Shown piece after piece: positions 1 to 6,221 of a DNA stretch of 10,561 nt. The position numbers and the translations under genes are program-made. Position 1 is the stretch's first letter. Every line of letters begins with the position of its first letter. Source of the DNA: Rhodocyclales bacterium (GTDB lineage: Bacteria; Pseudomonadota; Gammaproteobacteria; Burkholderiales; Rhodocyclaceae); contig JAIOPW010000077.1 of assembly GCA_021413665.1 (NCBI GenBank), positions 1 to 10,561 on the forward strand. The letters run 5' to 3'. Under the pieces are notes generated by a model, which had not been told where the DNA came from, did not search any database, and saw nothing but the letters and a program-made list of their open reading frames with translations.

Positions 1-219
1 GCCTTCCATCACTTCGGATTTGACCGACAGCAGTTTGCTCGTCCCGTCCGCCCGCTTCGCCGACAGCGTCCCCGACAGGTGCGTGATCTGCCCCGCCGTC
101 GCCGCTTGCGCTACCGGCGCACACACCACCCCTACGGCCAAGGCCGCCATCAGAACCCACTTCACTTCGCCTTGCCCCTCACGAGCACTGCGCAACTTGC
201 TTCTTCGATGGTTTCTCAT
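1..219 (-). CDS. Exported FecR-domain protein (N-terminal part only)
   Basis: This is the first 73 codons of a gene read on the minus strand and cut by the left window edge. The only start in frame after the upstream stop (TGA at 262-264) is the ATG at 217-219, preceded by a purine-rich GGGAAGAAAG. Residues 1-20 are basic (RNHRR, SKLR). Residues 21-39 are a hydrophobic segment ending in AQA, so a type I signal peptide cut after about Ala39 is likely. The mature start, AGQITHLSGTLSAKRADG, matches the opening beta strands of secreted FecR-domain proteins (a pattern like G-x-V-x-x-x-x-G-x-v-x-a). Such proteins are periplasmic or surface-linked. Here the gene follows a two-partner-secretion transporter on the same strand by 190 bases, so a role in that secretion system or its surface product is inferred. 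The C-terminal domains are unseen, so the full architecture is unknown. Confidence 0.68.
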   Translation of the reverse strand, partial: MRNHRRSKLRSAREGQGEVKWVLMAALAVGVVCAPVAQAATAGQITHLSGTLSAKRADGTSKLLSVKSEVMEG

Positions 220-408
220 CTTTCTTCCCGTCCTTGCCGTCGTCTGACTTCTTCTTGTCCTTCAGATCCTTGCAGTTGAAAAGGACCATGAGATCATCTG
301 CAAACTACACGGGGCTGCAACGAACACCCGCCCGTCGGTCATTGATAGCCTGAAATTCAGTTGTCCACAAGGGACTAAGTCACACTCGCAGCAAATCGGG
401 TCGCCGGG

Positions 409-2109
409 TCAAAAACCGAATGCCAGACCGAAATGGCCGCGGATGTCGCCCTCAACGGCAATATTGGGTGATCCATTGGGCCAGACTCCGTCCATCACAC
501 GTGCGACGTCAAAGCGTACGCTTACGTCTTTTTTGAGGTTGTAGCGCAAGCCGACGCCCACCGAAGCGATATTGACCTTCTGATTGACCGACGGGTTGAG
601 ATTAAAGCCGTGGGCGGTGTCAAGGAACACGAGCCACTTAAGATTGCCCGGCAGACCGGCGCTGGCCGCAATGTCCGGAGAATAGGCCTCGAAGTTGGCA
701 AAGTAGCCGCGATCGACCGCCACGGCGCGTTCGAGGAAGCCACGCACGGCGGTCGAACCAGCCACGCCAAGTCGCTCGCCGGCAGGGAGCGCGTTTTCTG
801 CGTACTGACCGCTGGCCGCGACACGCAGCAACCAGTCGCCGCCGATTGCCGTGGCATAGCTGCCGCCAAAGCGCAAGGCAGTGAACTCATCCTTTGTCTT
901 GTAACCCGAAGCCGCCGAGTAACGGTCGGTGCCGCCCGCGGCGGGAGCGACTGGAACGAAGAGGTATTCGCTACCGACAGGGAACAGGTTATGCACCACG
1001 CCAATGTTGAAATCGATCGATTCTCCCGGCTTCTGCCACTGTCCGCTATAAGTGGCGGTAACCGGCCGGAAAGTATGCGGAGTACATCCCGCGATGCCGA
1101 AGAGCGTTGGAACGCCGGCAATTGAACAGCGGCTGTTCATGTACTTGTAATCGTAGCCAAGCACCAGCTTCGAGGTGTACTCCCCGGCACGCGGGAATAT
1201 ATGGTTGTAGCGGAGCCCGAACACCTCGCCCTTGCCGTTGATCCCCAAACCCCCGCCGAGGGTTGGCGAACTGGCCGGCGTATCTGTGCTGGAATTGCCG
1301 TAAATGAAGTCGATGCTGTCGCCCAGCGAATACAGCGGCAGGCGATAGCCAATACTGAAAATATCGACTTTAACGCCGTCCCCGTCCTGCGTAGGAAGCA
1401 TGCGATTGCCTAGTATCTTCATGCCACCTGGAGGGTCAACCGCGGTCGTATAGGCCAGTGTCAGCACCTGGTCGCTATTGCCGATGTTGGCGTTCTGGTA
1501 GGAAAAGCCCAGCCGATGTTTGCCGCTGGCTTTGGTGCCGGTGTTGTCGAGGGTCACGTAGAAACGCTCGGGGTCTTCTTCCTTGACCTCGACCTTGATA
1601 TCGACCTTGCCTTCTTCTTCGCTGGTGCCCAGCGTCACTTCGACCTGCTTCGCCGGATTCTCGTTGGAGAGCTGGACGTTTTCGGAAAGCTGGCGCATGT
1701 TGGGCGCCTTGCCTTCCTGCAGTTGCGGCAGGCCCGCACGGACATTCTCGTTGTTGAAATACTTGTTGCCGGTGATGGTGACCTTGCCCACCACGCCTTC
1801 GCTGACCTGAACCTTCACCACGCCGGAAGTCAGTTCCTGCTCGGGCACATAGACCTGCACGGTGCCGTAGCCGAGACGGCGATAATCGCTTTCGAGCGCT
1901 TCCAGAGCCTTCTGTACGTCGCCATACACCTTGCGGCGACCGACAAAGGGCGCGACGAGTTCCTGAACGCGTTCCGCCGACAGCAGCGAATTCCCGTCGA
2001 CCTGAAAACGCACGATGTCGAAACCGGCATCCTGCGCGATCGCGGAATTCACCCATCCGGCCGTAAAGAAGGCGGCAACGGCGAACACCTTGACGGTCGC
2101 TCTGGTCAT
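409..2109 (-). CDS. ShlB/FhaC/HecB family two-partner secretion outer-membrane transporter (TpsB)
   Basis: The 566-residue product is an Omp85-superfamily transporter that would move a large TpsA exoprotein across the outer membrane. Residues 1-25 are a signal peptide ending in AIA. A ShlB-type POTRA domain spans about 28-104 (FQVDGNSLLS ... RRLGYGTVQVYVPEQELTSGVV), a second POTRA about 107-175 (GKVTITGNKYFNNENVRAGL), and a beta-barrel runs from about 183 to the end. Family hallmarks are the loop-6 motif VRGF at 455-458, FLDTAHG at 495-501 (F-x-D-x-G type) and a terminal Phe566. Two cysteines only 14 residues apart (328 and 342) lie in a predicted barrel loop and could form a disulphide. POTRA1 begins only a few residues after the cleavage site, so the FhaC-type plug helix seems absent. 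The ATG at 2107-2109 is chosen because it gives a complete signal peptide; the ribosome site (GGGATT) is weak. No TpsA gene is in the window; a FecR-domain gene follows downstream. Confidence 0.93.
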   Translation of the reverse strand: MTRATVKVFAVAAFFTAGWVNSAIAQDAGFDIVRFQVDGNSLLSAERVQELVAPFVGRRKVYGDVQKALEALESDYRRLGYGTVQVYVPEQELTSGVVKVQVSEGVVGKVTITGNKYFNNENVRAGLPQLQEGKAPNMRQLSENVQLSNENPAKQVEVTLGTSEEEGKVDIKVEVKEEDPERFYVTLDNTGTKASGKHRLGFSYQNANIGNSDQVLTLAYTTAVDPPGGMKILGNRMLPTQDGDGVKVDIFSIGYRLPLYSLGDSIDFIYGNSSTDTPASSPTLGGGLGINGKGEVFGLRYNHIFPRAGEYTSKLVLGYDYKYMNSRCSIAGVPTLFGIAGCTPHTFRPVTATYSGQWQKPGESIDFNIGVVHNLFPVGSEYLFVPVAPAAGGTDRYSAASGYKTKDEFTALRFGGSYATAIGGDWLLRVAASGQYAENALPAGERLGVAGSTAVRGFLERAVAVDRGYFANFEAYSPDIAASAGLPGNLKWLVFLDTAHGFNLNPSVNQKVNIASVGVGLRYNLKKDVSVRFDVARVMDGVWPNGSPNIAVEGDIRGHFGLAFGF

Positions 2110-2146
2110 AAGAATAATCCCAATAAAATCATTGTGGTGCGAACAT

Positions 2147-2160
2147 ACAGCTAAAGCTGT
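2147..2160. promoter_or_regulatory. Perfect dyad upstream of the TpsB gene
   Basis: ACAGCT-AA-AGCTGT is a perfect 6+2+6 inverted repeat ending 38 bases before the TpsB start codon, in a locally AT-richer stretch. The two-base centre is too tight for a stable RNA hairpin, so a dimeric regulator operator is more likely than an attenuator. No regulator is identified, and a chance palindrome is possible. Confidence 0.3.
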
Positions 2161-2294
2161 TTCTCATCATCGCAAAAGTACCAGAATGGAAGTGTATCAG
2201 CAACGCCCGCTCACGCAAATACCGCGCCCCCAAGGCGATGCGTTGTTGGTACGCAACGCTCCCGCGAGTTGCTCCCGCCAGCGCCGGCACCGGA

Positions 2295-3314
2295 TCAGGG
2301 TCCGGAGCGCGGCCGCGGCCGGTCGCGCGTCACGGCGTGTTCACCACGCGAGGCGGGGCTGCCCAGATGGTCGTCGAGGCGCAGGCGCAGGGTGTCGACC
2401 TCGCCCCGCATCATGCCGAAAAAGGCAGCCGGCGTCCGGCCCAACCAGACCCCGGCACCGAGGCCCGCCAGCAGGGCAAAGGCGGCGCTCGCCAACAAGG
2501 GTCGCCAGGCCGGCGCACGCTTGTCGGCGGCCGCCTTGTCGTCAGGCGGCGACTGCGCGGATGGTCGTGTCGCCAGAAGCGCAGCCGCTATCTCTTGATG
2601 ATCGGCGACGGCTTTGTCGGCCCCGGCTTCGGCGGCCGCGCGCGCGGCGCGCGCGCGGTTTGCTTCAAGCTCCGCCTCCAGTCGCTCGGCGGCCGCGCGT
2701 GCCGCTTCGGTTTCCTGGTCGGCGCGACGCCGCGCTTCCCGCGCTTCTTCGTTTTCCGCCGCGACACGTGAAAGCGCCGCGGCTTCGGCCGCCTGTTCGG
2801 CGCGAAGCTTCTGGTTTGCGAGATCGGCCGCCCGTCGCTCGGCTTCGACCCGCTCGCGGGCCAGGCGAGCTAGATCCTGTTCCTTGTTGGCTCGGGCGGT
2901 AGCCGCGCTTGCCAGTTCGGCGGCGGCAAACTCGCGGCGCTGGGCATCCGCCAGCGCGCGCTGCTCGGCGTCGATTCGCGTACGCAAAGCGACTTCGGCA
3001 AGACGCTCGACATGTGCCTGCTGGGCGGCGGCGGCCTCGGCCGCCGACTCGGCGGCCGCACGGCTCAGCGCCTGCTCCGCGGCAAGCCCGTCGGCGTGCA
3101 GGCGTCGTTGTGCGGCTGCGGTGTGCGCCATGGCAAGCGACGAGCGCGACGCGGCAGCGGCGCGACCGCGCTCGTCGGCTGCGGCACGGGCCAGCGCATC
3201 CGCCTCGGCGACGCGCTCGGCGTCCGTCGCATTGGCCACCGTGGCAGCGGCATTTGCGACGCCTTGCCGGCGCTGCTGCTCAACCTCCATCAATCCCGTC
3301 AAGATTTTGCTCAA
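2295..3314 (-). CDS. Hypothetical Ala/Arg/Glu-rich coiled-coil protein with a C-terminal membrane helix
   Basis: The product has 339 residues and no recognised enzymatic domain. Residues about 20-230 are a continuous charged, alanine-rich helix (runs such as RAAAERLEAELEANRARAAR) expected to form a long coiled coil. A Pro/Asp/Lys linker at about 250-268 leads to one membrane segment at about 271-292 (LLASAAFALLAGLGAGVWLG), followed by a 45-residue tail ending in RDRPRPRSGP. There is no signal peptide, so the long helix is probably cytoplasmic with a C-terminal anchor, though the reverse topology is possible. The start is TTG at 3312-3314, supported by a GGGAG site seven bases upstream (3322-3326). 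It gives the N-terminus MSKILTGLMEVEQQRRQ, which resembles the MSxILxALxxAExxR opening of GspB-like secretion accessory proteins. That likeness is weak. The alternative is the ATG at 3288-3290. The gene lies upstream of the TpsB gene on the same strand (185-base gap) and is divergent from cutA. Confidence 0.72.
   Translation of the reverse strand: MSKILTGLMEVEQQRRQGVANAAATVANATDAERVAEADALARAAADERGRAAAASRSSLAMAHTAAAQRRLHADGLAAEQALSRAAAESAAEAAAAQQAHVERLAEVALRTRIDAEQRALADAQRREFAAAELASAATARANKEQDLARLARERVEAERRAADLANQKLRAEQAAEAAALSRVAAENEEAREARRRADQETEAARAAAERLEAELEANRARAARAAAEAGADKAVADHQEIAAALLATRPSAQSPPDDKAAADKRAPAWRPLLASAAFALLAGLGAGVWLGRTPAAFFGMMRGEVDTLRLRLDDHLGSPASRGEHAVTRDRPRPRSGP
2637..2657. 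repeat. Alternating CG tract within the coiled-coil gene
   Basis: Twenty-one bases of pure alternating C and G with a single phase break (10 bases at 2637-2646, then 11 at 2647-2657). The tract arises from Ala (GCG/GCC) and Arg (CGC) codons on the minus strand around the ARAARAAA stretch. Alternating CG is the classic Z-DNA-prone composition and is also self-complementary. Codon composition explains it fully, so any structural role is speculative. Confidence 0.5.
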
Positions 3315-3321
3315 GCCCGTG

Positions 3322-3326
3322 CTCCC
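3322..3326 (-). promoter_or_regulatory. Ribosome binding site deciding the TTG start of the coiled-coil gene
   Basis: GGGAG on the minus strand sits seven bases before the TTG codon at 3312-3314. The next possible start, the ATG at 3288-3290, has only a weak GGGA at short spacing. This favours TTG as the true start and keeps the MSKIL N-terminus. Confidence 0.5.
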
Positions 3327-3384
3327 GATGCCGGACAGGTTCCCGGACGCATGAGCCTAACCCAGACGCGGTACGGGCCGAAGG

Positions 3385-3390
3385 TAGAAT
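3385..3390 (+). promoter_or_regulatory. Candidate -10 element for cutA-dsbD
   Basis: TAGAAT lies six bases before the cutA ATG, in the 82-base gap between the divergent coiled-coil gene and cutA. At normal spacing transcription would begin at or next to the ATG itself, giving a leaderless or near-leaderless mRNA. No good -35 box is visible about 17 bases upstream. The overlapping complement TATTCT (3386-3391) could serve as a -10 for the divergent gene. Confidence 0.33.
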
Positions 3391-3396
3391 AGGGCG

Positions 3397-3789
3397 ATGG
3401 AAATATCTCAAACCCGCAACCAAACCCTGCTGGTTCTGACCAACCTGCCCGACGACGCCAGCGCGCAAGCCCTCGCCACGGCGCTGGTAAGCGAACGGCT
3501 GGCGGCATGCGTGAACATTCTGGCACCCTGCCTTTCGACCTACCGCTGGCAGAACGCGATCGAAAACGCGCAGGAAGTTCCCTTGTTGATAAAGACCACG
3601 GCAGCGCGTTACCCGGCGCTGGAATCGGCCATCCGCGCCAGCCACCCCTATGAACTTCCAGAGATCATCGCTGTCCCAATCGCTCGCGGCCTGCCGGATT
3701 ATCTGGCATGGCTGGTCACCGAAACTCGCGCCGAAGCCAGCGCCGAAACCCTTGCCGAACACCCTGACGGGGACCACACCCGATGCTGA
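3397..3789 (+). CDS. cutA: Divalent-cation tolerance protein CutA
   Basis: The 130-residue protein belongs to the CutA1 family: small trimeric ferredoxin-fold proteins linked to copper and other divalent-metal tolerance, with unclear biochemical role. Visible signatures are LLVLTNLPD at 11-19, SERLAACVN at 32-40 (the conserved Cys38), LLIKT at 63-67, HPYELPEI at 83-90 and YLAWL at 102-106. The family core ends near residue 110; the remaining 20 residues (Ala/Glu-rich, ending HTRC) are an extension, part of which overlaps the dsbD start. The ATG at 3397 has only a weak AGGG upstream and a TAGAAT box six bases away. The gene overlaps dsbD by seven bases, the same cutA-dsbD pairing known in enterobacteria, which suggests translational coupling. 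Confidence 0.93.
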   Translation: MEISQTRNQTLLVLTNLPDDASAQALATALVSERLAACVNILAPCLSTYRWQNAIENAQEVPLLIKTTAARYPALESAIRASHPYELPEIIAVPIARGLPDYLAWLVTETRAEASAETLAEHPDGDHTRC

Positions 3790-5567
3790 TCCGCTTTTTC
3801 TTTCTGCTGTTGCTGGCGCTGACGGGCACTGCCCGCGCCGAAGAACCGCTGCCACCCGAAGAAGCGTTCCGTTTCTCGGCCCGTGCGATCGACGCCAAAA
3901 CCATCGAGGCGCGCTGGCAGATCACCGACGGTTACTACATGTACCGCGACAAGTTCAAGTTCGTGCTGGAGGGCGGCACCCTGGGTACGCCGAAACTGCC
4001 GCCTGGCAAGGTGAAGGAAGACGAGAATTTCGGCAGGGTCGAGACGTACCGCAAGGACGTGAAGATCCTGTTGCCGGTCGAAGCCGCCGGGACGGTTACG
4101 CTGAAGGCGGTGTCGCAGGGCTGCTGGGACGGTGGCATCTGCTATCCGCCGATCAACCAGGAAGCGAAGCTGGATCTGGCCGCAACCGGCGGGTCCGCGG
4201 CACCTGGGGTCGCGCCAGGCGCCGTCCCGCCAGCGCCGACTCTCTCTGAACAACGCTCCGCCGCCCCGGCCGATGAAAGCTCGCGCATCGCCGGCCTGTT
4301 CAAGGGTGACAACCTGGCGCTGGTATTGGTGAGCTTTTTCGGTTTTGGTCTGTTGCTTTCTCTCACACCCTGCGTCTTCCCCATGATTCCGATCCTTTCC
4401 GGCATCATCGTCAATCATGGCCACGCGGTGAGCCACCTGCGCTCTTTCGTGCTGTCTCTGGCCTATGTGCTGGGCATGGCCGTCACCTATGCCGCCGTGG
4501 GCGTCGCCGCCGGGCTCTCGGGCACGCTGCTCTCGGCTGCGCTGCAGAATGCATGGGTGCTGGGCAGCTTCGCGCTGGTCTTCGTCGTGCTGTCATTCTC
4601 GATGTTCGGTTTCTACGAACTGCAACTGCCCGCCGCGCTACAGAGCCGCGTTTCAGACACCGCCAACCGACAGGGGGGCTCGCTGCCGGCCATTGTCCTG
4701 ATGGGTGCGCTTTCGGCCCTGATCGTTGGTCCCTGCGTCGCCGCGCCGTTGGCCGGCGCGCTGCTCTACATCGCGCAAACCGGAAATGCCGTACTCGGCG
4801 GATCGGCGCTGTTCGTCATGGCACTTGGCATGGGTGTGCCGCTGCTGCTGGTCGGTGCCTTCTCGCGCTCGCTGCTGCCCAAGTCCGGACCGTGGATGGA
4901 AGGCGTCAAGAAGTTCTTCGGTGTCCTCATGCTGGCCACCGCGTTGTGGCTGGTGTCGCCTGTCATTCCCCTGTGGGTGCAGATGCTCGGCTGGGCGCTG
5001 CTGATGGTGGTGCCGTCGATCTACCTGCATGCACTCGACCCCCTGCCGCAGCATGCCCACGGCTGGCAGCGTCTCGGCAAGGGTCTCGGCGTCCTGCTGC
5101 TGCTGGGCGGCGGGGCGATGCTGATGGGCGTGCTGGGCGGCGCCAAGGATCCGCTGCAACCACTCGGTTTCCTGCGCGGCGGCATGGCCGCCGAAGCGCA
5201 TGGGCCGGCTTTCGAGCGCGTCGCAACGGTTGAACAACTGGATGCACGACTTGCTGCGGCGGCGGCGGCCGGCAAACCGGTGATGCTGGACTTTTATGCC
5301 GACTGGTGCGTGAGCTGCAAGGAAATGGAACGCTTCACCTTCGCCGACCCCAAAGTCGCCGCGCGCATGAATCAACTGCTGCTGCTGCAGGCCGACGTCA
5401 CCGCCAACAGCGAAGCCGACAAGGCGTTGTTGAAGCGCTTCGGCCTGTTCGGTCCGCCGGGTATCATCTTTTTCGACGCCAAAGGCAAGGAACTCCTCGA
5501 TCTGCGCGTCGTCGGCTTTCAGCCGGTGGACAAGTTCCTGCCCACCCTTGAGCGCGCCGCGCGCTAA
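3783..5567 (+). CDS. dsbD: Thiol:disulfide interchange protein DsbD
   Basis: DsbD carries electrons from cytoplasmic thioredoxin across the inner membrane to periplasmic partners such as DsbC and cytochrome-c maturation thioredoxins. The 594-residue protein has all three modules. A signal peptide (1-19, ending ARA) is followed by the periplasmic alpha domain with the cysteine pair Cys114/Cys120 (QGCWDGGICYPP). The membrane beta domain covers about 178-465 with the redox cysteines Cys197 (LTPCVFPMIP) and Cys318 (IVGPCVAAPL). The C-terminal thioredoxin-like gamma domain covers about 478-594 with the CVSC centre at 509-512 and a probable cis-Pro at 559 (GPPG). All six expected cysteines are present, so the protein should be active. 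Length is close to the E. coli protein (565). The ATG lies inside the end of cutA (seven-base overlap). A 21-base gap separates it from ribE. Confidence 0.97.
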   Translation: MLIRFFFLLLLALTGTARAEEPLPPEEAFRFSARAIDAKTIEARWQITDGYYMYRDKFKFVLEGGTLGTPKLPPGKVKEDENFGRVETYRKDVKILLPVEAAGTVTLKAVSQGCWDGGICYPPINQEAKLDLAATGGSAAPGVAPGAVPPAPTLSEQRSAAPADESSRIAGLFKGDNLALVLVSFFGFGLLLSLTPCVFPMIPILSGIIVNHGHAVSHLRSFVLSLAYVLGMAVTYAAVGVAAGLSGTLLSAALQNAWVLGSFALVFVVLSFSMFGFYELQLPAALQSRVSDTANRQGGSLPAIVLMGALSALIVGPCVAAPLAGALLYIAQTGNAVLGGSALFVMALGMGVPLLLVGAFSRSLLPKSGPWMEGVKKFFGVLMLATALWLVSPVIPLWVQMLGWALLMVVPSIYLHALDPLPQHAHGWQRLGKGLGVLLLLGGGAMLMGVLGGAKDPLQPLGFLRGGMAAEAHGPAFERVATVEQLDARLAAAAAAGKPVMLDFYADWCVSCKEMERFTFADPKVAARMNQLLLLQADVTANSEADKALLKRFGLFGPPGIIFFDAKGKELLDLRVVGFQPVDKFLPTLERAAR

Positions 5568-5579
5568 ACCCTTTCTTTC

Positions 5580-5583
5580 GGAG
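5580..5583 (+). promoter_or_regulatory. Ribosome binding site of ribE
   Basis: GGAG sits five bases before the ribE ATG in the 21-base gap after the dsbD stop. The gap is far too short for an FMN (RFN) riboswitch, so if flavin control exists it is not placed directly before ribE. Confidence 0.65.
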
Positions 5584-5588
5584 TCTCC

Positions 5589-6188
5589 ATGTTCACCGGC
5601 ATCATTACCGCCACCGGGAAAATCAGTCATGTCCAGCCGCTCGAAAAGGGTTTGCGGCTCACCGTCGAAGCCCCCGGACTCCGACTCGCCGATGTGGCGC
5701 TGGGAGATTCGATCGCCCACGGCGGCGTCTGCCTGACCGTGATTGCCAAGAAGAAGAACAGCTACCAAGTCGATGTCTCGCGCGAGACGCTGGACTGCAC
5801 AATCGGCCTCGACGCCGCGGGTGGCGAGGTTAATCTGGAGAAGGCGATGCGCCTCTCCGATTTCATCGGCGGCCATCTGGTCTCCGGCCATGTCGATGGC
5901 GTTGGCGAAGTGGAGAAGTTCGAGCCGGTCGGCGAATCGCATGAACTGGTAATCAAGGCGCCGAGGAAGCTTGCGAAGTACATTGCGCGCAAGGGCTCGA
6001 TCGTTGTCGATGGCGTTTCGCTCACCACCAATCGCGTCAAGGGCCGGCGCTTCTCGATCAACCTGATTCCGCATACCGTCGAGGTGACGACCCTGAAGCG
6101 CCTGCATCCCGGTGCCAGGGTCAATCTCGAAATCGACCTGATCGCACGTTACGTCGAACGCATGCTGACGGCCGGCGCGGCAGCGTAA
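5589..6188 (+). CDS. ribE: Riboflavin synthase, alpha chain
   Basis: The enzyme makes riboflavin by dismutation of two 6,7-dimethyl-8-ribityllumazine molecules, the last step of the pathway (the gene is also called ribC). The 199 residues form the two tandem lumazine-binding barrels of the family. The first starts MFTGII, has HGGVCLTV at 44-51 (Cys48) and DVSRETL at 62-68. The second starts near 97 with LVSGHVDGVGEVE and contains VVDGVSLTTN at 139-148 and FSINLIPHT at 155-163. The C-terminus (NLEIDLIARYVERM) is the usual trimerisation helix. Length is slightly below the E. coli protein (213). The ATG has a good GGAG site and the canonical MFTGII start. A 33-base gap separates it from ribBA. 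The substrate comes from RibH, encoded two genes downstream. ribD is not in this window. Confidence 0.97.
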   Translation: MFTGIITATGKISHVQPLEKGLRLTVEAPGLRLADVALGDSIAHGGVCLTVIAKKKNSYQVDVSRETLDCTIGLDAAGGEVNLEKAMRLSDFIGGHLVSGHVDGVGEVEKFEPVGESHELVIKAPRKLAKYIARKGSIVVDGVSLTTNRVKGRRFSINLIPHTVEVTTLKRLHPGARVNLEIDLIARYVERMLTAGAAA

Positions 6189-6191
6189 AAT
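6186..6191 (+). promoter_or_regulatory. Candidate -10 element before ribBA
   Basis: TAAAAT overlaps the ribE stop codon and lies 30 bases before the ribBA ATG, where the gap also lacks a clear ribosome site. It could give an internal transcript starting near 6198. The -35 region (CTGACG at non-ideal 15-base spacing) is poor, so this is a tentative call. Confidence 0.22.
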
Positions 6192-6221
6192 GCGCGCCTT
6201 CCCAAGTTTGGTACATCAGCC

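Noticed and set aside
2240..2259. Hairpin GCGTTG-8-CAACGC after the coiled-coil gene stop, as a terminator
   Set aside because: Six-base stem with an eight-base loop and no following T-run on the minus strand, so not a convincing intrinsic terminator.
2015..2902. Long plus-strand frame across the TpsB start and the coiled-coil gene
   Set aside because: Low-complexity Arg/Pro/Ala translation antisense to two well-supported genes, typical of GC-rich shadow frames.
2614..3354. Plus-strand frame of 246 codons, very Ala/Ser/Arg-rich
   Set aside because: It is the complement of the Ala/Arg/Glu codons of the coiled-coil gene, with no domain or ribosome site; the minus-strand reading has a membrane helix and plausible start.
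5568..5588. FMN riboswitch ahead of the riboflavin genes
   Set aside because: Only 21 bases lie between dsbD and ribE, and no RFN-like conserved blocks are visible before ribBA either.
4653..6107. Minus-strand frame of 484 codons under dsbD and ribE
   Set aside because: Antisense to two genes with intact family motifs; its translation is Gln/His/Arg-rich and matches nothing recognisable.
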